DNA from: Enterobacter sp. Ag1
GTDB taxonomy: Bacteria; Pseudomonadota; Gammaproteobacteria; Enterobacterales; Enterobacteriaceae
Direction: 5' to 3'
Assembly: GCA_000277545.1 (NCBI GenBank)
Contig: AKXM01000060.1
Location: forward strand, 1-64,000
DNA length: 64,000 nucleotides
Position 1 is the stretch's first letter; each line of letters starts with the position of its first letter. Below the pieces are notes generated by a model. The model was not told the origin of the DNA. It saw nothing but the letters and a program-made list of their open reading frames with translations, and searched no databases. This document shows positions 54,070 to 64,000 of the stretch, piece after piece. A program made the position numbers and the translations under genes.

Positions 54070-55663
54070 CTTGCCCCGGAAGTTTTTCAATCAAGGTAAA
54101 CAGCATAAAACAAAGCAGCAGCAGGAGCAGTGCTGTGACAGCGCCTTCCTGGCTGCGGTAAGAGCCGATCTGCTGATACAGCCAGAAGGGCAGCGTGCGG
54201 AAATCTTCATTGCCGAACAGCGCCACCACGCCGAAATCGCCAATCGACAGGACGCAGGCAAAGGCCAGTGCCTGGGTTATTGGGCGTTTCAGCGCTTTTA
54301 GCTCAATAAATCGCAGGCGATTAAAGCCGCTGATATCCAGCGACTGGCAAAGCTGAGAGTAGCGTTCCGCCACGTCTCGCATGGGGTTTTCGAGCACCTT
54401 TAAAGCGTAAGGAATCGCCATCAGCGCATTGGTAAAAATAACAATGCCGTCGGCGGATTGCGGCAGGCCCACGGTATTGTTTAGCAGCAAGAAGAAGCCG
54501 GTGGCGAGGACGATGCCCGGCATCGCCAGAATCAACATACCGCTAAGTTCAATGGCCTGCCCGGCGAAGCGTTGGTTACGCAGCCGAAGTTCACGCGAAC
54601 TCCAAAGCAGCATCAGCGTCAGCGTCACGCTGACAAGCCCGGCGGCAATGGCAATTCTCAGTGAAGTCCAGAGCGCGTTCCAGAGCGCTGGCTGCCGCAG
54701 CACGCTGCCCATGCTGCCGTTAATCCCATCGACCATCACCGCTAGCAGCGGTGGGAGAAGCAGCAGCAGGGCGAGCACAATAAGCAGGCCATCACTAAGT
54801 TTTCGGCGCAGAGAATCCTGTGGATCGCGCCAGCCCTGAAGCTGGCTGACGCCGACGGGAATCGCCTTGCTTAACTTCTGACTCAATAACACCAGGCCAA
54901 GGCAGCACGCCATTTGCAGCAGAGCCAGCAATGCCGCTTTGGCGGGATCGTAGTCGTAGCTTAATGCCTGAAAAATGGCCAGCTCGATGGTGGTTGCCTG
55001 CGGGCCGCCGCCCAGAGAAAGCACGGTGGCGAAGCTGGCGAAGCAAAGCATAAAAATCAGGGCGCCAACCGGGAGTAGCTGGCGGCGCAGCCAGGGCCAC
55101 TCGACGAAACGGAAGAAATGCCAGCCCTGCATCCCCAGCTGTGCCGCCAGCTGACGCTGTTCCGAAGGGATATTGTTCAGCGCCTGCAGCAGAAGACGAG
55201 TCGCCATCGGCATATTAAAGAAGACGTGCGCCAGCAGAATGCCCTGCAGGCCATAAGGGGAAAAGTGCCATTCAACGCCCAGCCAGCCGCAGAGCGTGGC
55301 CAGCCAGCCTTCTCGCCCATAAACGGAAAGAATACCGAAAACGGCGACCAGCACCGGCAGCACCAGCGTCATGGCGCACAGCCTCAGCAGCGCCAGTCGG
55401 CCAGGAAAGCGGCGGCGGTAGAGCGCGCGGGCTAAAAAGATGGCCGGGAAAACGGAAAGTGCGGCGGAAAGAAAGGCCTGCCAGAAGGAAAAGCGCAGGA
55501 CGTGCCAAAGATAGTCGTCCCGCAATATGGCAAAGACATCCGTCTGCGGAGCGTTAAGCCACAGCGCCAGAAAAGCCGCCAGGGCTACCGCCACGACCAG
55601 CGTTGCGGCAAAGAGCCCTGGATACAGCCAGCCTGGTATTAGCGGCTGACGGCGCGTTGCCAT
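54053..55663 (-). CDS. thiP: ThiP, thiamine ABC transporter permease
   Basis: ThiP is the inner-membrane permease of the thiamine transporter. It has 536 residues, as in E. coli, and about twelve transmembrane helices made of two fused permease halves. Each half has an EAA-type loop ([13 protein letters not shown] in the second, [13 protein letters not shown] in the first). It overlaps thiB by 25 bases. Confidence 0.97.
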   Translation of the reverse strand: MATRRQPLIPGWLYPGLFAATLVVAVALAAFLALWLNAPQTDVFAILRDDYLWHVLRFSFWQAFLSAALSVFPAIFLARALYRRRFPGRLALLRLCAMTLVLPVLVAVFGILSVYGREGWLATLCGWLGVEWHFSPYGLQGILLAHVFFNMPMATRLLLQALNNIPSEQRQLAAQLGMQGWHFFRFVEWPWLRRQLLPVGALIFMLCFASFATVLSLGGGPQATTIELAIFQALSYDYDPAKAALLALLQMACCLGLVLLSQKLSKAIPVGVSQLQGWRDPQDSLRRKLSDGLLIVLALLLLLPPLLAVMVDGINGSMGSVLRQPALWNALWTSLRIAIAAGLVSVTLTLMLLWSSRELRLRNQRFAGQAIELSGMLILAMPGIVLATGFFLLLNNTVGLPQSADGIVIFTNALMAIPYALKVLENPMRDVAERYSQLCQSLDISGFNRLRFIELKALKRPITQALAFACVLSIGDFGVVALFGNEDFRTLPFWLYQQIGSYRSQEGAVTALLLLLLCFMLFTLIEKLPGQDANSD

Positions 55664-56622
55664 TCATTGATCCATTCTGCGCGCTGGGTGGCCACCTGCT
55701 GAGGGAGAAATTCCAGTGTGGTTTGCGGCTTCACCAGGCTGTCGAAGCCCGCAGGTAATGCCACGTTGGTCACCGGATACATCCAGTTGCCGGTAGCAAT
55801 GGTGTTCTGGAAACCTGGCGTGGTGATGAATTTGATAAATTTCTCGGCGAGTTCAGGCTGCTTGCTGTTCGCCAGCCGGCCTGCAATTTCAACCTGCAGG
55901 TAATGTCCTTCGCTAAAGTCCGCGGCGGCGTAGTTGTCTTTCTTCTCTTCGATGATGTGGTAGGCCGGGGAGGTGGTGTAGCTCAGTACCAGGTCGGCTT
56001 CTCCTTTCAGGAACAAGCCGTAAGCTTCGCTCCAGCCTTTGGTGACGGTGACGGTTTTTTTCGCCAGCTTTTGCCAGGCTTCCGGGGCTTTGTCGCCGTA
56101 CACTTTTTGCATCAACAGCAGCAGGCCAAGCCCTGGAGTGCTGGTGCGCGGATCTTCGTAAATGACCTTCCATTTTTGATCGCTTTCAACCAGCTCTTTC
56201 AGGCTTTTTGGCGGGGTTTTTAGCTTGTTCTTGTCGTATACGAAAGCAAAGTAGCCGTAATCGTAAGGCACGAAGGTGCTGTTCTTCCAGCCGCCTGGCA
56301 CCTGAAGGACGCCGCTTTCAATATTAGAAGGCGCAAACAGTTTGGTTTGCGTGGCGGCCTCTACCAGGTTGTTGTCCAGCCCCAGCACGACATCCGCTTT
56401 GCTGTTCTTGCCTTCCATGCGCACGCGGTTCAGCAGAGAAACGCCGTCTTCCAGTGCCACAAATTTCAGCTCGCAGTTACAGTCGGCCTCAAAGGCTTTT
56501 TTCACCGCCGGGCCAGGGCCCCAGTCGGCGGCGAACGAGTCGTAGGTGTAAACGGTTAATACAGGTTTAGCGAAAACGGGCATGGCGGCCAGCGCCAGCA
56601 GCGGCAGAAATTTTTTGAACAC
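55639..56622 (-). CDS. thiB: ThiB, periplasmic thiamine-binding protein
   Basis: ThiB (TbpA) captures thiamine and its phosphates in the periplasm. With the GTG at 56622 it has 327 residues, equal to E. coli. A signal peptide ends near residue 18 (AMPVFA before KPVLTVYTYD). The start is supported by GAGGTG a few bases upstream; a longer in-frame ATG at 56670 lies inside the riboswitch. It heads thiBPQ. Confidence 0.96.
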   Translation of the reverse strand: MFKKFLPLLALAAMPVFAKPVLTVYTYDSFAADWGPGPAVKKAFEADCNCELKFVALEDGVSLLNRVRMEGKNSKADVVLGLDNNLVEAATQTKLFAPSNIESGVLQVPGGWKNSTFVPYDYGYFAFVYDKNKLKTPPKSLKELVESDQKWKVIYEDPRTSTPGLGLLLLMQKVYGDKAPEAWQKLAKKTVTVTKGWSEAYGLFLKGEADLVLSYTTSPAYHIIEEKKDNYAAADFSEGHYLQVEIAGRLANSKQPELAEKFIKFITTPGFQNTIATGNWMYPVTNVALPAGFDSLVKPQTTLEFLPQQVATQRAEWINEWQRAVSR

Positions 56623-56665
56623 TTTGCACCTCAGTAAAAGGGGGCAAAGGAATTGAGTTGAGTGT

Positions 56666-56750
56666 CTCAAATCCCTTCGCCGGCGTTATCCGGATCAGGT
56701 TCGACGGGTATTATCTCAGCGCGGACAAACTGTCCTGGCACCCCGTTGAG
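56666..56750 (-). promoter_or_regulatory. TPP riboswitch (THI element) of thiBPQ
   Basis: On the minus strand this 85-base leader contains the TPP aptamer hallmarks: ACGGGGTGC, CTGAGA, ACCCGT, GAACCTGATC and CCGGATAACGCCGGCGAAGG. The closing stem pairs CUCAA with UUGAG at its ends. Thiamine pyrophosphate binding should repress thiBPQ. The E. coli counterpart is also detected as the RNA SroA. Confidence 0.95.
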
Positions 56751-56804
56751 CAGGGAGGATTCTACTGATTTCCTTTGGGTTACGGAAGTCATGTTACGAA
56801 AGCG

Positions 56805-58463
56805 TTATGGGCCCGGTGGGGCAAACCAGGCTGACTTGAAATCAAACCAGCCTAGCGTGTTCATCCTCACCCCACGCATACTGCGCTGGCCTTCAATGCG
56901 CAACCAGTGGTGAATCAATGGGATAACGTCATTGCGCTCCAGCATTTGCTTGCACCACTCAGGCAGGGCCAGCGTTTTGCTGTGCCAGCGACGGGCATCG
57001 CCCTGCCAGTCGCCAGGGATGCATTTTTGAATCAGCGGGACTTCGTAAAGCTGGGCAAACAGAGAGTATTCCAGCGGCATGGTGAAGTTCACGCTGTTCA
57101 GCCAGATGTCGCTTTCGGCCTCGCCCTGATGCCACTCAGCATAGTCTATCTCCTGCACAACCAGCTTCACGCCCTGCTCTGCCAGTAATTCGGTCATGAT
57201 GCTACTGATCACCCGGTGCTCTACGTGGTCGCGGTAGTAGGTGAGCGTTATGCTCTCCAGGCCGGCAGGTTTAGGGAGCAACGGCCCGGGCCTCGAATGG
57301 TGCCAGCGGGGGAGCAAACCATAAGCCGGGAACCAGTACTGCTGATACTGCTCTGTAGCGCGGTAGATAAGGTTAACCGGGGAGAGAATATGCCCAATCC
57401 ACTGGCGCACGCTTTCGTCAACGCCAAGGCTGGATCGGCTGTCGAACAGCAGATAGTAGCAACCTTCTTCCGGGCGGCTTTCCACGGCTTTTTCGCTGTC
57501 CGGCATGCCCTGGAGCTGCACGCCGCAGCTGGACTCCTCGCCAACTTCCGGTAGTACCCAAAAGTTGACCTCGTCAATGAGTGCCCGGAAGCCAAAGTAA
57601 TCATCAAAGGCGTGGATCTTCAGCTGGTTGCGGTTGTTCCGAGCCACGGAATAGGGGCCCGTGCCGATGGGCTGGCTGGCGAAATTTGTCATCGTTGTCC
57701 ATTCGCGCGGCAGGATCATGGCGTTCACGCTGCCCAACAGCCACGGCAGCCAGTCATCCGGCTGACTAAGGTGGATATCCAGTGTCCAGATAGTCGGCGA
57801 GGTGATTTGCGTGATATGGGCAAAAAGCGGCAGGGCGTTGATGCGCTGCAGGGAAGAGATGATATCGAGCATGTCCAGCTCGCGACCGTGATGGAAATGG
57901 ATGCCTGGGCGCAGGAAGAAGCGCCAGCGTAAAGGGGAAATTTGCTGCCAGTGGTGAGCAATATCCGCTTCGAGTTCCCCATTTTCCTCATTTATTCGTG
58001 TCAGGCCGCTAAAAATCTGGCGGGCAATGTGGGTTTCGGAGCGCCTAAGCGCCGAGCCGGGCAGCAGATTTAGCAGCGGGCGATAGTAAAGGACACGCAG
58101 AATGTGTCGACCCTGGCGAAAGCTGCGCCCAAGATGAGAAATCAGCATCTGGCGGACAGCGGCTTTGTCGCCGACGATTTGAACCAGCTGATCGATGCGA
58201 TCCTGCTCCAGCAGATCTTCCGCCCGCTGCTGCTGAAGCGCCAGCCCGGTATAGAGGAAAGTGAGCTGCGAGCGCTTGCCTCGTCCGGCTTCCGCTTGCC
58301 AGCTAAGCCAGCCTTTTTCCTGCATCGCATTAAGCAGCGTACGCATATGGCGGCGGGAACAGCTCAGCAAATCTGCTAAATCATTGAGCGTGGTTTCCTG
58401 AGGTTTGCCTTCGCAGCATTGCCACAGGCGGATGAATTGTTGTTGCAGGCGTGACGAAGACAT
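56805..58463 (-). CDS. sgrR: SgrR, transcriptional activator of sgrS
   Basis: SgrR activates the small RNA gene sgrS when glucose-phosphate accumulates. It has 552 residues. The N-terminal winged-helix part (about 1-115) includes [18 protein letters not shown], and the rest resembles periplasmic solute-binding proteins of the oligopeptide type, thought to sense a small ligand. It is divergent from sgrS, with 67 bases between its start and the RNA's start. Confidence 0.96.
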   Translation of the reverse strand: MSSSRLQQQFIRLWQCCEGKPQETTLNDLADLLSCSRRHMRTLLNAMQEKGWLSWQAEAGRGKRSQLTFLYTGLALQQQRAEDLLEQDRIDQLVQIVGDKAAVRQMLISHLGRSFRQGRHILRVLYYRPLLNLLPGSALRRSETHIARQIFSGLTRINEENGELEADIAHHWQQISPLRWRFFLRPGIHFHHGRELDMLDIISSLQRINALPLFAHITQITSPTIWTLDIHLSQPDDWLPWLLGSVNAMILPREWTTMTNFASQPIGTGPYSVARNNRNQLKIHAFDDYFGFRALIDEVNFWVLPEVGEESSCGVQLQGMPDSEKAVESRPEEGCYYLLFDSRSSLGVDESVRQWIGHILSPVNLIYRATEQYQQYWFPAYGLLPRWHHSRPGPLLPKPAGLESITLTYYRDHVEHRVISSIMTELLAEQGVKLVVQEIDYAEWHQGEAESDIWLNSVNFTMPLEYSLFAQLYEVPLIQKCIPGDWQGDARRWHSKTLALPEWCKQMLERNDVIPLIHHWLRIEGQRSMRGVRMNTLGWFDFKSAWFAPPGP

Positions 58464-58517
58464 AAAAGAGGAACTCCTGGCGGAAACTCATCAATTTAAC
58501 TCTCCCTATATTACGTC

Positions 58518-58523
58518 AATAAT
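58518..58523 (+). promoter_or_regulatory. sgrS -10 element
   Basis: AATAAT lies 8 bases before the predicted SgrS start. The -35 (TTTAAC at 58495-58500, 17-base spacing) is poor, as expected for a promoter that needs SgrR. Confidence 0.5.
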
Positions 58524-58530
58524 GATTCCC

Positions 58531-58782
58531 GATGAAGCGAGGAGGTGTTTATGAAGCGGTCATCACCTGCGAAGTTTTTCCAACAGTACTTTGCCGCAAC
58601 ACAGTTTGTTTGCTCTGGATGGCTGGCTCGCCTGACGGTGGAGCAAAGACTAAGGATGCTCGAAGACTTGATGCAGTGGGAGGTTACAACCCCGATGCCC
58701 GAGAACGCCAACGCGCCGACTCATGTGTGACTGAGTATTGGTGCTTTTCACCGGCCAGCAGCTGTTTACTGCTGGCTTTTTT
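58531..58782 (+). ncRNA. sgrS: SgrS, sugar-phosphate stress small RNA
   Basis: SgrS is an Hfq-dependent RNA that silences ptsG mRNA and other targets during glucose-phosphate stress. The 5' end GATGAAGC and the 3' region match E. coli. The ptsG-pairing segment GTGTGACTGAGTATTGGTG runs from 58725 to 58743. The terminator hairpin GCCAGCAG (58754-58761) with CTGCTGGC (58769-58776) ends in six T, which form the Hfq-binding tail. The RNA is about 252 nt, longer than the 227 nt of E. coli. Confidence 0.92.
58551..58730 (+). CDS. sgrT: SgrT, glucose transport inhibitor peptide encoded in SgrS
   Basis: SgrT is a small protein encoded inside SgrS that blocks glucose uptake through PtsG. The frame gives 59 residues starting MKRSSPAKFFQQYF, against 43 in E. 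coli. The shared core is LTVEQRLRMLEDLMQW, like E. coli LSVPQRLTMLEGLMQW. GGAGG at 58541-58545 is a good ribosome site. Its last residues and TGA stop enter the ptsG-pairing segment, which the E. coli frame does not. GTG at 58545 is in frame, but lies on the ribosome site. Confidence 0.85.
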   Translation: MKRSSPAKFFQQYFAATQFVCSGWLARLTVEQRLRMLEDLMQWEVTTPMPENANAPTHV

Positions 58783-58842
58783 CGTTTAATCTTTATGCAT
58801 TTAACAAATACCTCTGATTACATCTCCTTTTAAGGACATTCC

Positions 58843-60021
58843 ATGCTCTGGTTTTTGACCCGCGCACGCCGTTTTAACCCTGTTTACGCTGCCTTCATGG
58901 CCGTCTCTTTTATGATTGGCGTGGCCGGGGCGTTGCAGGCACCGACGCTTAGCCTTTTTTTAACTCGAGAAGTCGAAGTGAGACCGTTTTGGGTCGGCCT
59001 GTTTTACACCGTTAACGCGATTGCCGGGATTGGCGTCAGTTTGCTGTTGGCCAAAAGGTCGGACAGTCGGGGCGACCGGCGAAAACTGATTATGGTTTGC
59101 TGCGCGATGGCGGTGGCAAACTGCGTTCTGTTTGCCTTTAATCGTCATTATCTGACGCTGATTACGCTTGGCGTGATGTTTGCCTCAATAGCCAATACCG
59201 CCATGCCGCAGATTTTTGCTCTGGCGCGTGAATACGCCGACCGTTCCGCTCGCGAAGTGGTGATGTTCAGCTCGATCATGCGGGCGCAGCTTTCTCTGGC
59301 GTGGGTCATCGGGCCGCCACTCTCTTTTATGCTGGCGCTGAAATATGGCTTTACCACGATGTTTCTTATCGCTGCCGGGATATTCGTTATTTCACTGGCG
59401 CTGATTATTTTCGCGCTGCCGTCCGTGCCGAGAGTTGAGCAGCCCGCAGAGGTGGCAATAACGCAGGTCAGCGGCTGGAAAGACAGTAACGTGCGGATGC
59501 TCTTTATCGCTTCGATGCTGATGTGGACCTGCAACACCATGTACATCATCGATATGCCGCTGTGGATAAGCCAGGATCTTGGGCTGCCGGATGAGCTGGC
59601 GGGGTTATTAATGGGCACGGCTGCAGGGATTGAGATCCCCGCGATGATCCTCGCCGGCTACTACGTGAAACGCTTTGGAAAACGTAACATGATGGTGGCG
59701 GCGGTTGTTGCTGGCATCCTGTTTTATGTTGGGCTGATTCTGTTCCACTCTAAAACGGCATTGGTGATCTTACAGCTGTTTAATGCGGTGTTTATCGGGA
59801 TCATTGCGGGGATAGGCATGCTGTGGTTCCAGGATTTGATGCCGGGAAGGCCGGGATCTGCAACGACGCTATTCACCAACAGTATTTCAACGGGCGTGAT
59901 TCTGGCTGGGATACTGCAGGGCGCGTTGGCGGAAGGTTTTGGTCACTATTCTGTTTACTGGCTGATGGCGGTGCTGGCGGTGGTTGCGCTGTTCCTGACT
60001 AGCCGGGTTAAGAACGTTTAA
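58843..60021 (+). CDS. setA: SetA, sugar efflux transporter
   Basis: SetA exports glucose analogues and lactose-like sugars; in E. coli it helps growth during glucose-phosphate stress and lies next to sgrS. It has 392 residues, the E. coli length, and about twelve helices of the major facilitator superfamily. The proximity to sgrS, 60 bases after its terminator, suits co-regulation by SgrR. Confidence 0.95.
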   Translation: MLWFLTRARRFNPVYAAFMAVSFMIGVAGALQAPTLSLFLTREVEVRPFWVGLFYTVNAIAGIGVSLLLAKRSDSRGDRRKLIMVCCAMAVANCVLFAFNRHYLTLITLGVMFASIANTAMPQIFALAREYADRSAREVVMFSSIMRAQLSLAWVIGPPLSFMLALKYGFTTMFLIAAGIFVISLALIIFALPSVPRVEQPAEVAITQVSGWKDSNVRMLFIASMLMWTCNTMYIIDMPLWISQDLGLPDELAGLLMGTAAGIEIPAMILAGYYVKRFGKRNMMVAAVVAGILFYVGLILFHSKTALVILQLFNAVFIGIIAGIGMLWFQDLMPGRPGSATTLFTNSISTGVILAGILQGALAEGFGHYSVYWLMAVLAVVALFLTSRVKNV

Positions 60022-60023
60022 AA

Positions 60024-60053
60024 TTTTCCCCTCTCATGAGCGAGAGGGGAAAA
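60024..60053. terminator. Terminator hairpin between setA and leuD
   Basis: TTTTCCCCTCTC (60024-60035) pairs with GAGAGGGGAAAA (60042-60053) over six bases. On the minus strand it is followed by TTTTAAA, giving a modest U tract for leuABCD; on the plus strand it has no T run. Confidence 0.6.
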
Positions 60054-60057
60054 TGAA

Positions 60058-60663
60058 TTACCGCATAAACGCTGGCAGTTTTTGCTCGTAGCCAGAAATA
60101 GCGGCTTCGTGCTGCAGCGTCAGGCCGATGCTGTCCAGGCCGTTCAACATGCAGTGACGGCGGAAGCTATCCAGCTCGAACGAATAGCTTTTCTCACCCG
60201 CCTGAACCGTCTGGGCTTCAAGGTCGACGACAAACTTAATGCCGGGCTGGGCATCGACCAGCTTGAACAGCTCATCAACCTGCTCATCGCTCAAGATAAC
60301 CGGCAACAGCTGGTTGTTAAACGAGTTGCCATAGAAGATGTCCGCGAAGCTTGGCGCAATGACCACTTTGAAACCGTAGTCGGTTAATGCCCACGGGGCG
60401 TGCTCGCGCGAAGAGCCGCAGCCGAAGTTTTCACGCGCCAGCAAAATAGAGGCGCCTTTAAATTCCGGGTAGTTCAGCACGAACTCCGGGTTAGGCACTT
60501 GCCCGGCATCGTCCAGAAAACGCCAGTCGTTAAACAGGTGGGCGCCAAAACCGGTGCGGGTGACCTTCTGCAAAAACTGCTTCGGGATAATGGCATCGGT
60601 ATCGACGTTCGCCGCGTCCAGCGGAACGACCAGGCCGGTATGTTGGATAAATTTCTCTGCCAT
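60058..60663 (-). CDS. leuD: LeuD, isopropylmalate isomerase small subunit
   Basis: LeuD and LeuC together isomerise 2- to 3-isopropylmalate in leucine synthesis. LeuD has 201 residues. The swivel-domain motif [16 protein letters not shown], which closes the active site, is present. It is the last gene of leuABCD, 11 bases after leuC. Confidence 0.98.
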   Translation of the reverse strand: MAEKFIQHTGLVVPLDAANVDTDAIIPKQFLQKVTRTGFGAHLFNDWRFLDDAGQVPNPEFVLNYPEFKGASILLARENFGCGSSREHAPWALTDYGFKVVIAPSFADIFYGNSFNNQLLPVILSDEQVDELFKLVDAQPGIKFVVDLEAQTVQAGEKSYSFELDSFRRHCMLNGLDSIGLTLQHEAAISGYEQKLPAFMR

Positions 60664-60674
60664 GGTAGTTCCCC

Positions 60675-62075
60675 TTATTTCAGTGTACGAATATCGGCAA
60701 AATGACCGGAAACAGCGGCGGCGGCTGCCATCGCCGGGCTGACCAGATGAGTACGCCCGCCACGGCCCTGACGACCTTCGAAGTTACGGTTGCTGGTGGA
60801 GGCGCAACGCTCGCCTGGATTCAGGCGGTCATTGTTCATGGCCAGGCACATGGAACACCCAGGCAAACGCCACTCAAAACCGGCTTCAATGAAGATCTTA
60901 TCCAGCCCTTCAGACTCGGCCTGAGCTTTAACCGGACCTGAGCCTGGCACAACCATGGCCAAAACGCCTGGTGCGACTTTGCGACCTTTGGCGACTTCAG
61001 CTGCTGCGCGCAGGTCTTCGATACGCGAGTTGGTGCAGGAACCAATAAAGACTTTATCGATAGCCACTGCGGTCAGCGGAATACCCGGTTGCAGGCCCAT
61101 ATAGGCGAGCGCTTTTTCTGCCGAAGCACGTTCTACCGGATCGCTGAAAGACTCCGGAGCAGGAATATTATCGGTGACGGAAATCACCTGGCCTGGGTTG
61201 GTTCCCCAGGTCACTTGCGGTGCAATGTCGGCGGCGTCTAAGGTGACGATGGTGTCAAATTTAGCACCATCGTCGGTGCTGAAGGTTTTCCAGTACTCGA
61301 CGGCTTCATCCCAGTCCGCGCCTTTAGGGGCGTGCAGACGACCTTTCACATAGCTGAAGGTGGTTTCATCCGGCGCAACAATCCCGGCTTTGGCCCCCAT
61401 TTCGATCGCCATGTTGCACAGCGTCATGCGGCCTTCCATGCTCAGGGCACGAATAGCGTCGCCGCAGAATTCAACCACGTGACCGGTGCCGCCGGCGCTG
61501 CCGGTTTTGCCGATGATAGCCAGCACGATATCTTTGGCCGTGATCCCCGGAGCCGCTTTGCCCTGGACTTCAATTTTCATGGTTTTCGCACGACCCTGTT
61601 TCAGAGTCTGCGTTGCCAGGACATGCTCAACTTCGGAAGTCCCAATCCCAAAAGCCAGCGCGCCGAATGCGCCGTGAGTGGCAGTATGGGAGTCGCCGCA
61701 CACGATGGTCATGCCCGGCAGGGTGATCCCTTGTTCTGGCCCCATAACGTGAACGATGCCCTGATAAGGGTGGTTCAGATCGTACAGCTCAACGCCAAAC
61801 TCTTTGCAGTTCTTCATCAGTTCCTGCATCTGAATACGGGCCATCTCGCCGGAGGCATTGATGTCCTTAGTTTGGGTCGACACGTTGTGGTCCATTGTGG
61901 CGAAGGTTTTCCCCGGCTGACGAACCGGGCGGCCATGGGCGCGCAATCCGTCAAAGGCCTGCGGGGAAGTCACTTCATGCACCAGGTGGCGATCGATATA
62001 CAGCAGCGGTGTCTCTTCCGGGGCTTCATACACGACGTGGGCGTCGTACAACTTCTGATATAAGGTCCTGGCCAT
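60675..62075 (-). CDS. leuC: LeuC, isopropylmalate isomerase large subunit
   Basis: LeuC is the iron-sulfur subunit of isopropylmalate isomerase and belongs to the aconitase family. It has 466 residues, as in E. coli. Cluster ligands lie in [11 protein letters not shown] and [20 protein letters not shown] and the [10 protein letters not shown] segment are conserved. It begins two bases after leuB. Confidence 0.98.
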   Translation of the reverse strand: MARTLYQKLYDAHVVYEAPEETPLLYIDRHLVHEVTSPQAFDGLRAHGRPVRQPGKTFATMDHNVSTQTKDINASGEMARIQMQELMKNCKEFGVELYDLNHPYQGIVHVMGPEQGITLPGMTIVCGDSHTATHGAFGALAFGIGTSEVEHVLATQTLKQGRAKTMKIEVQGKAAPGITAKDIVLAIIGKTGSAGGTGHVVEFCGDAIRALSMEGRMTLCNMAIEMGAKAGIVAPDETTFSYVKGRLHAPKGADWDEAVEYWKTFSTDDGAKFDTIVTLDAADIAPQVTWGTNPGQVISVTDNIPAPESFSDPVERASAEKALAYMGLQPGIPLTAVAIDKVFIGSCTNSRIEDLRAAAEVAKGRKVAPGVLAMVVPGSGPVKAQAESEGLDKIFIEAGFEWRLPGCSMCLAMNNDRLNPGERCASTSNRNFEGRQGRGGRTHLVSPAMAAAAAVSGHFADIRTLK

Positions 62076-62077
62076 GA

Positions 62078-64000
<1,923 letters not shown>

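Noticed and set aside
58532..58789. Alternative frame across sgrS
   Set aside because: It overlaps SgrT in another frame and runs through the SgrS terminator.

Overview
The window is a stretch of core chromosome from a member of the Enterobacteriaceae. Gene order follows the Escherichia coli 0-to-2 minute region closely: arcA-yjjY-lasT-thrLABC-yaaX-yaaA-yaaJ-talB-mog-satP-dnaKJ-nhaAR-rpsT-ribF-ileS-lspA-fkpB-ispH-rihC-dapB-carAB-kefFC-folA-apaHG-rsmA-pdxA-surA-lptD-djlA-rluA-rapA-polB-yabI-thiQPB-sgrR-sgrS/T-setA-leuDCBA. The proteins are close to, but not identical with, those of E. coli. Several E. coli blocks are missing: hokC/sokC, the cai/fix carnitine genes and araBADC. That pattern fits an Enterobacter/Cedecea/Klebsiella-type relative, but I cannot fix the genus without a search.

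Layout. 1-1970: the end of a CocE-type serine hydrolase. 1972-4020: arcA with its long regulatory region, the tiny yjjY and the RNA methyltransferase lasT. 4140-9085: threonine operon with promoter, leader peptide and attenuator. 9257-15771: small secreted protein, yaaA, amino-acid symporter, talB, mog, an MHS-type transporter and satP. 15918-21867: heat-shock dnaKJ with sigma-32 promoters, sodium antiporter nhaA with nhaR, and rpsT. 22136-27883: ribF-ileS-lspA-fkpB-ispH cluster. 27955-34703: rihC, dapB, carAB with ArgR and PurR control sites. 34843-38251: a small lipoprotein, kefFC and folA. 38288-45093 (minus): apaHG-rsmA-pdxA-surA-lptD. 45275-52482: djlA, rluA, an ERIC repeat, rapA, and polB under a LexA box. 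52607-56750: yabI and thiBPQ behind a TPP riboswitch. 56805-60021: sugar-phosphate stress module sgrR/sgrS/sgrT/setA. 60058-64000: leuABCD, with leuA cut by the window edge.

The genes are mostly housekeeping: amino-acid and pyrimidine precursors (thr, leu, dapB, carAB), protein folding and envelope biogenesis (dnaKJ, surA, lptD, lspA, djlA), translation and ribosome assembly (ileS, rpsT, rsmA, rluA), and ion or metabolite stress (nhaAR, kefFC, sgrRST). I see no phage, insertion sequence, CRISPR array, tRNA or rRNA.

I did not find an obviously new multi-gene system. The points most worth a second look are these: a SgrT reading frame that runs into the part of SgrS that pairs with ptsG mRNA; yjjY lying antisense to the arcA leader below an FNR box; an ERIC element downstream of rapA with an ERIC-like remnant upstream of it; and the lineage-specific insertions (hydrolase, transporter, lipoprotein).
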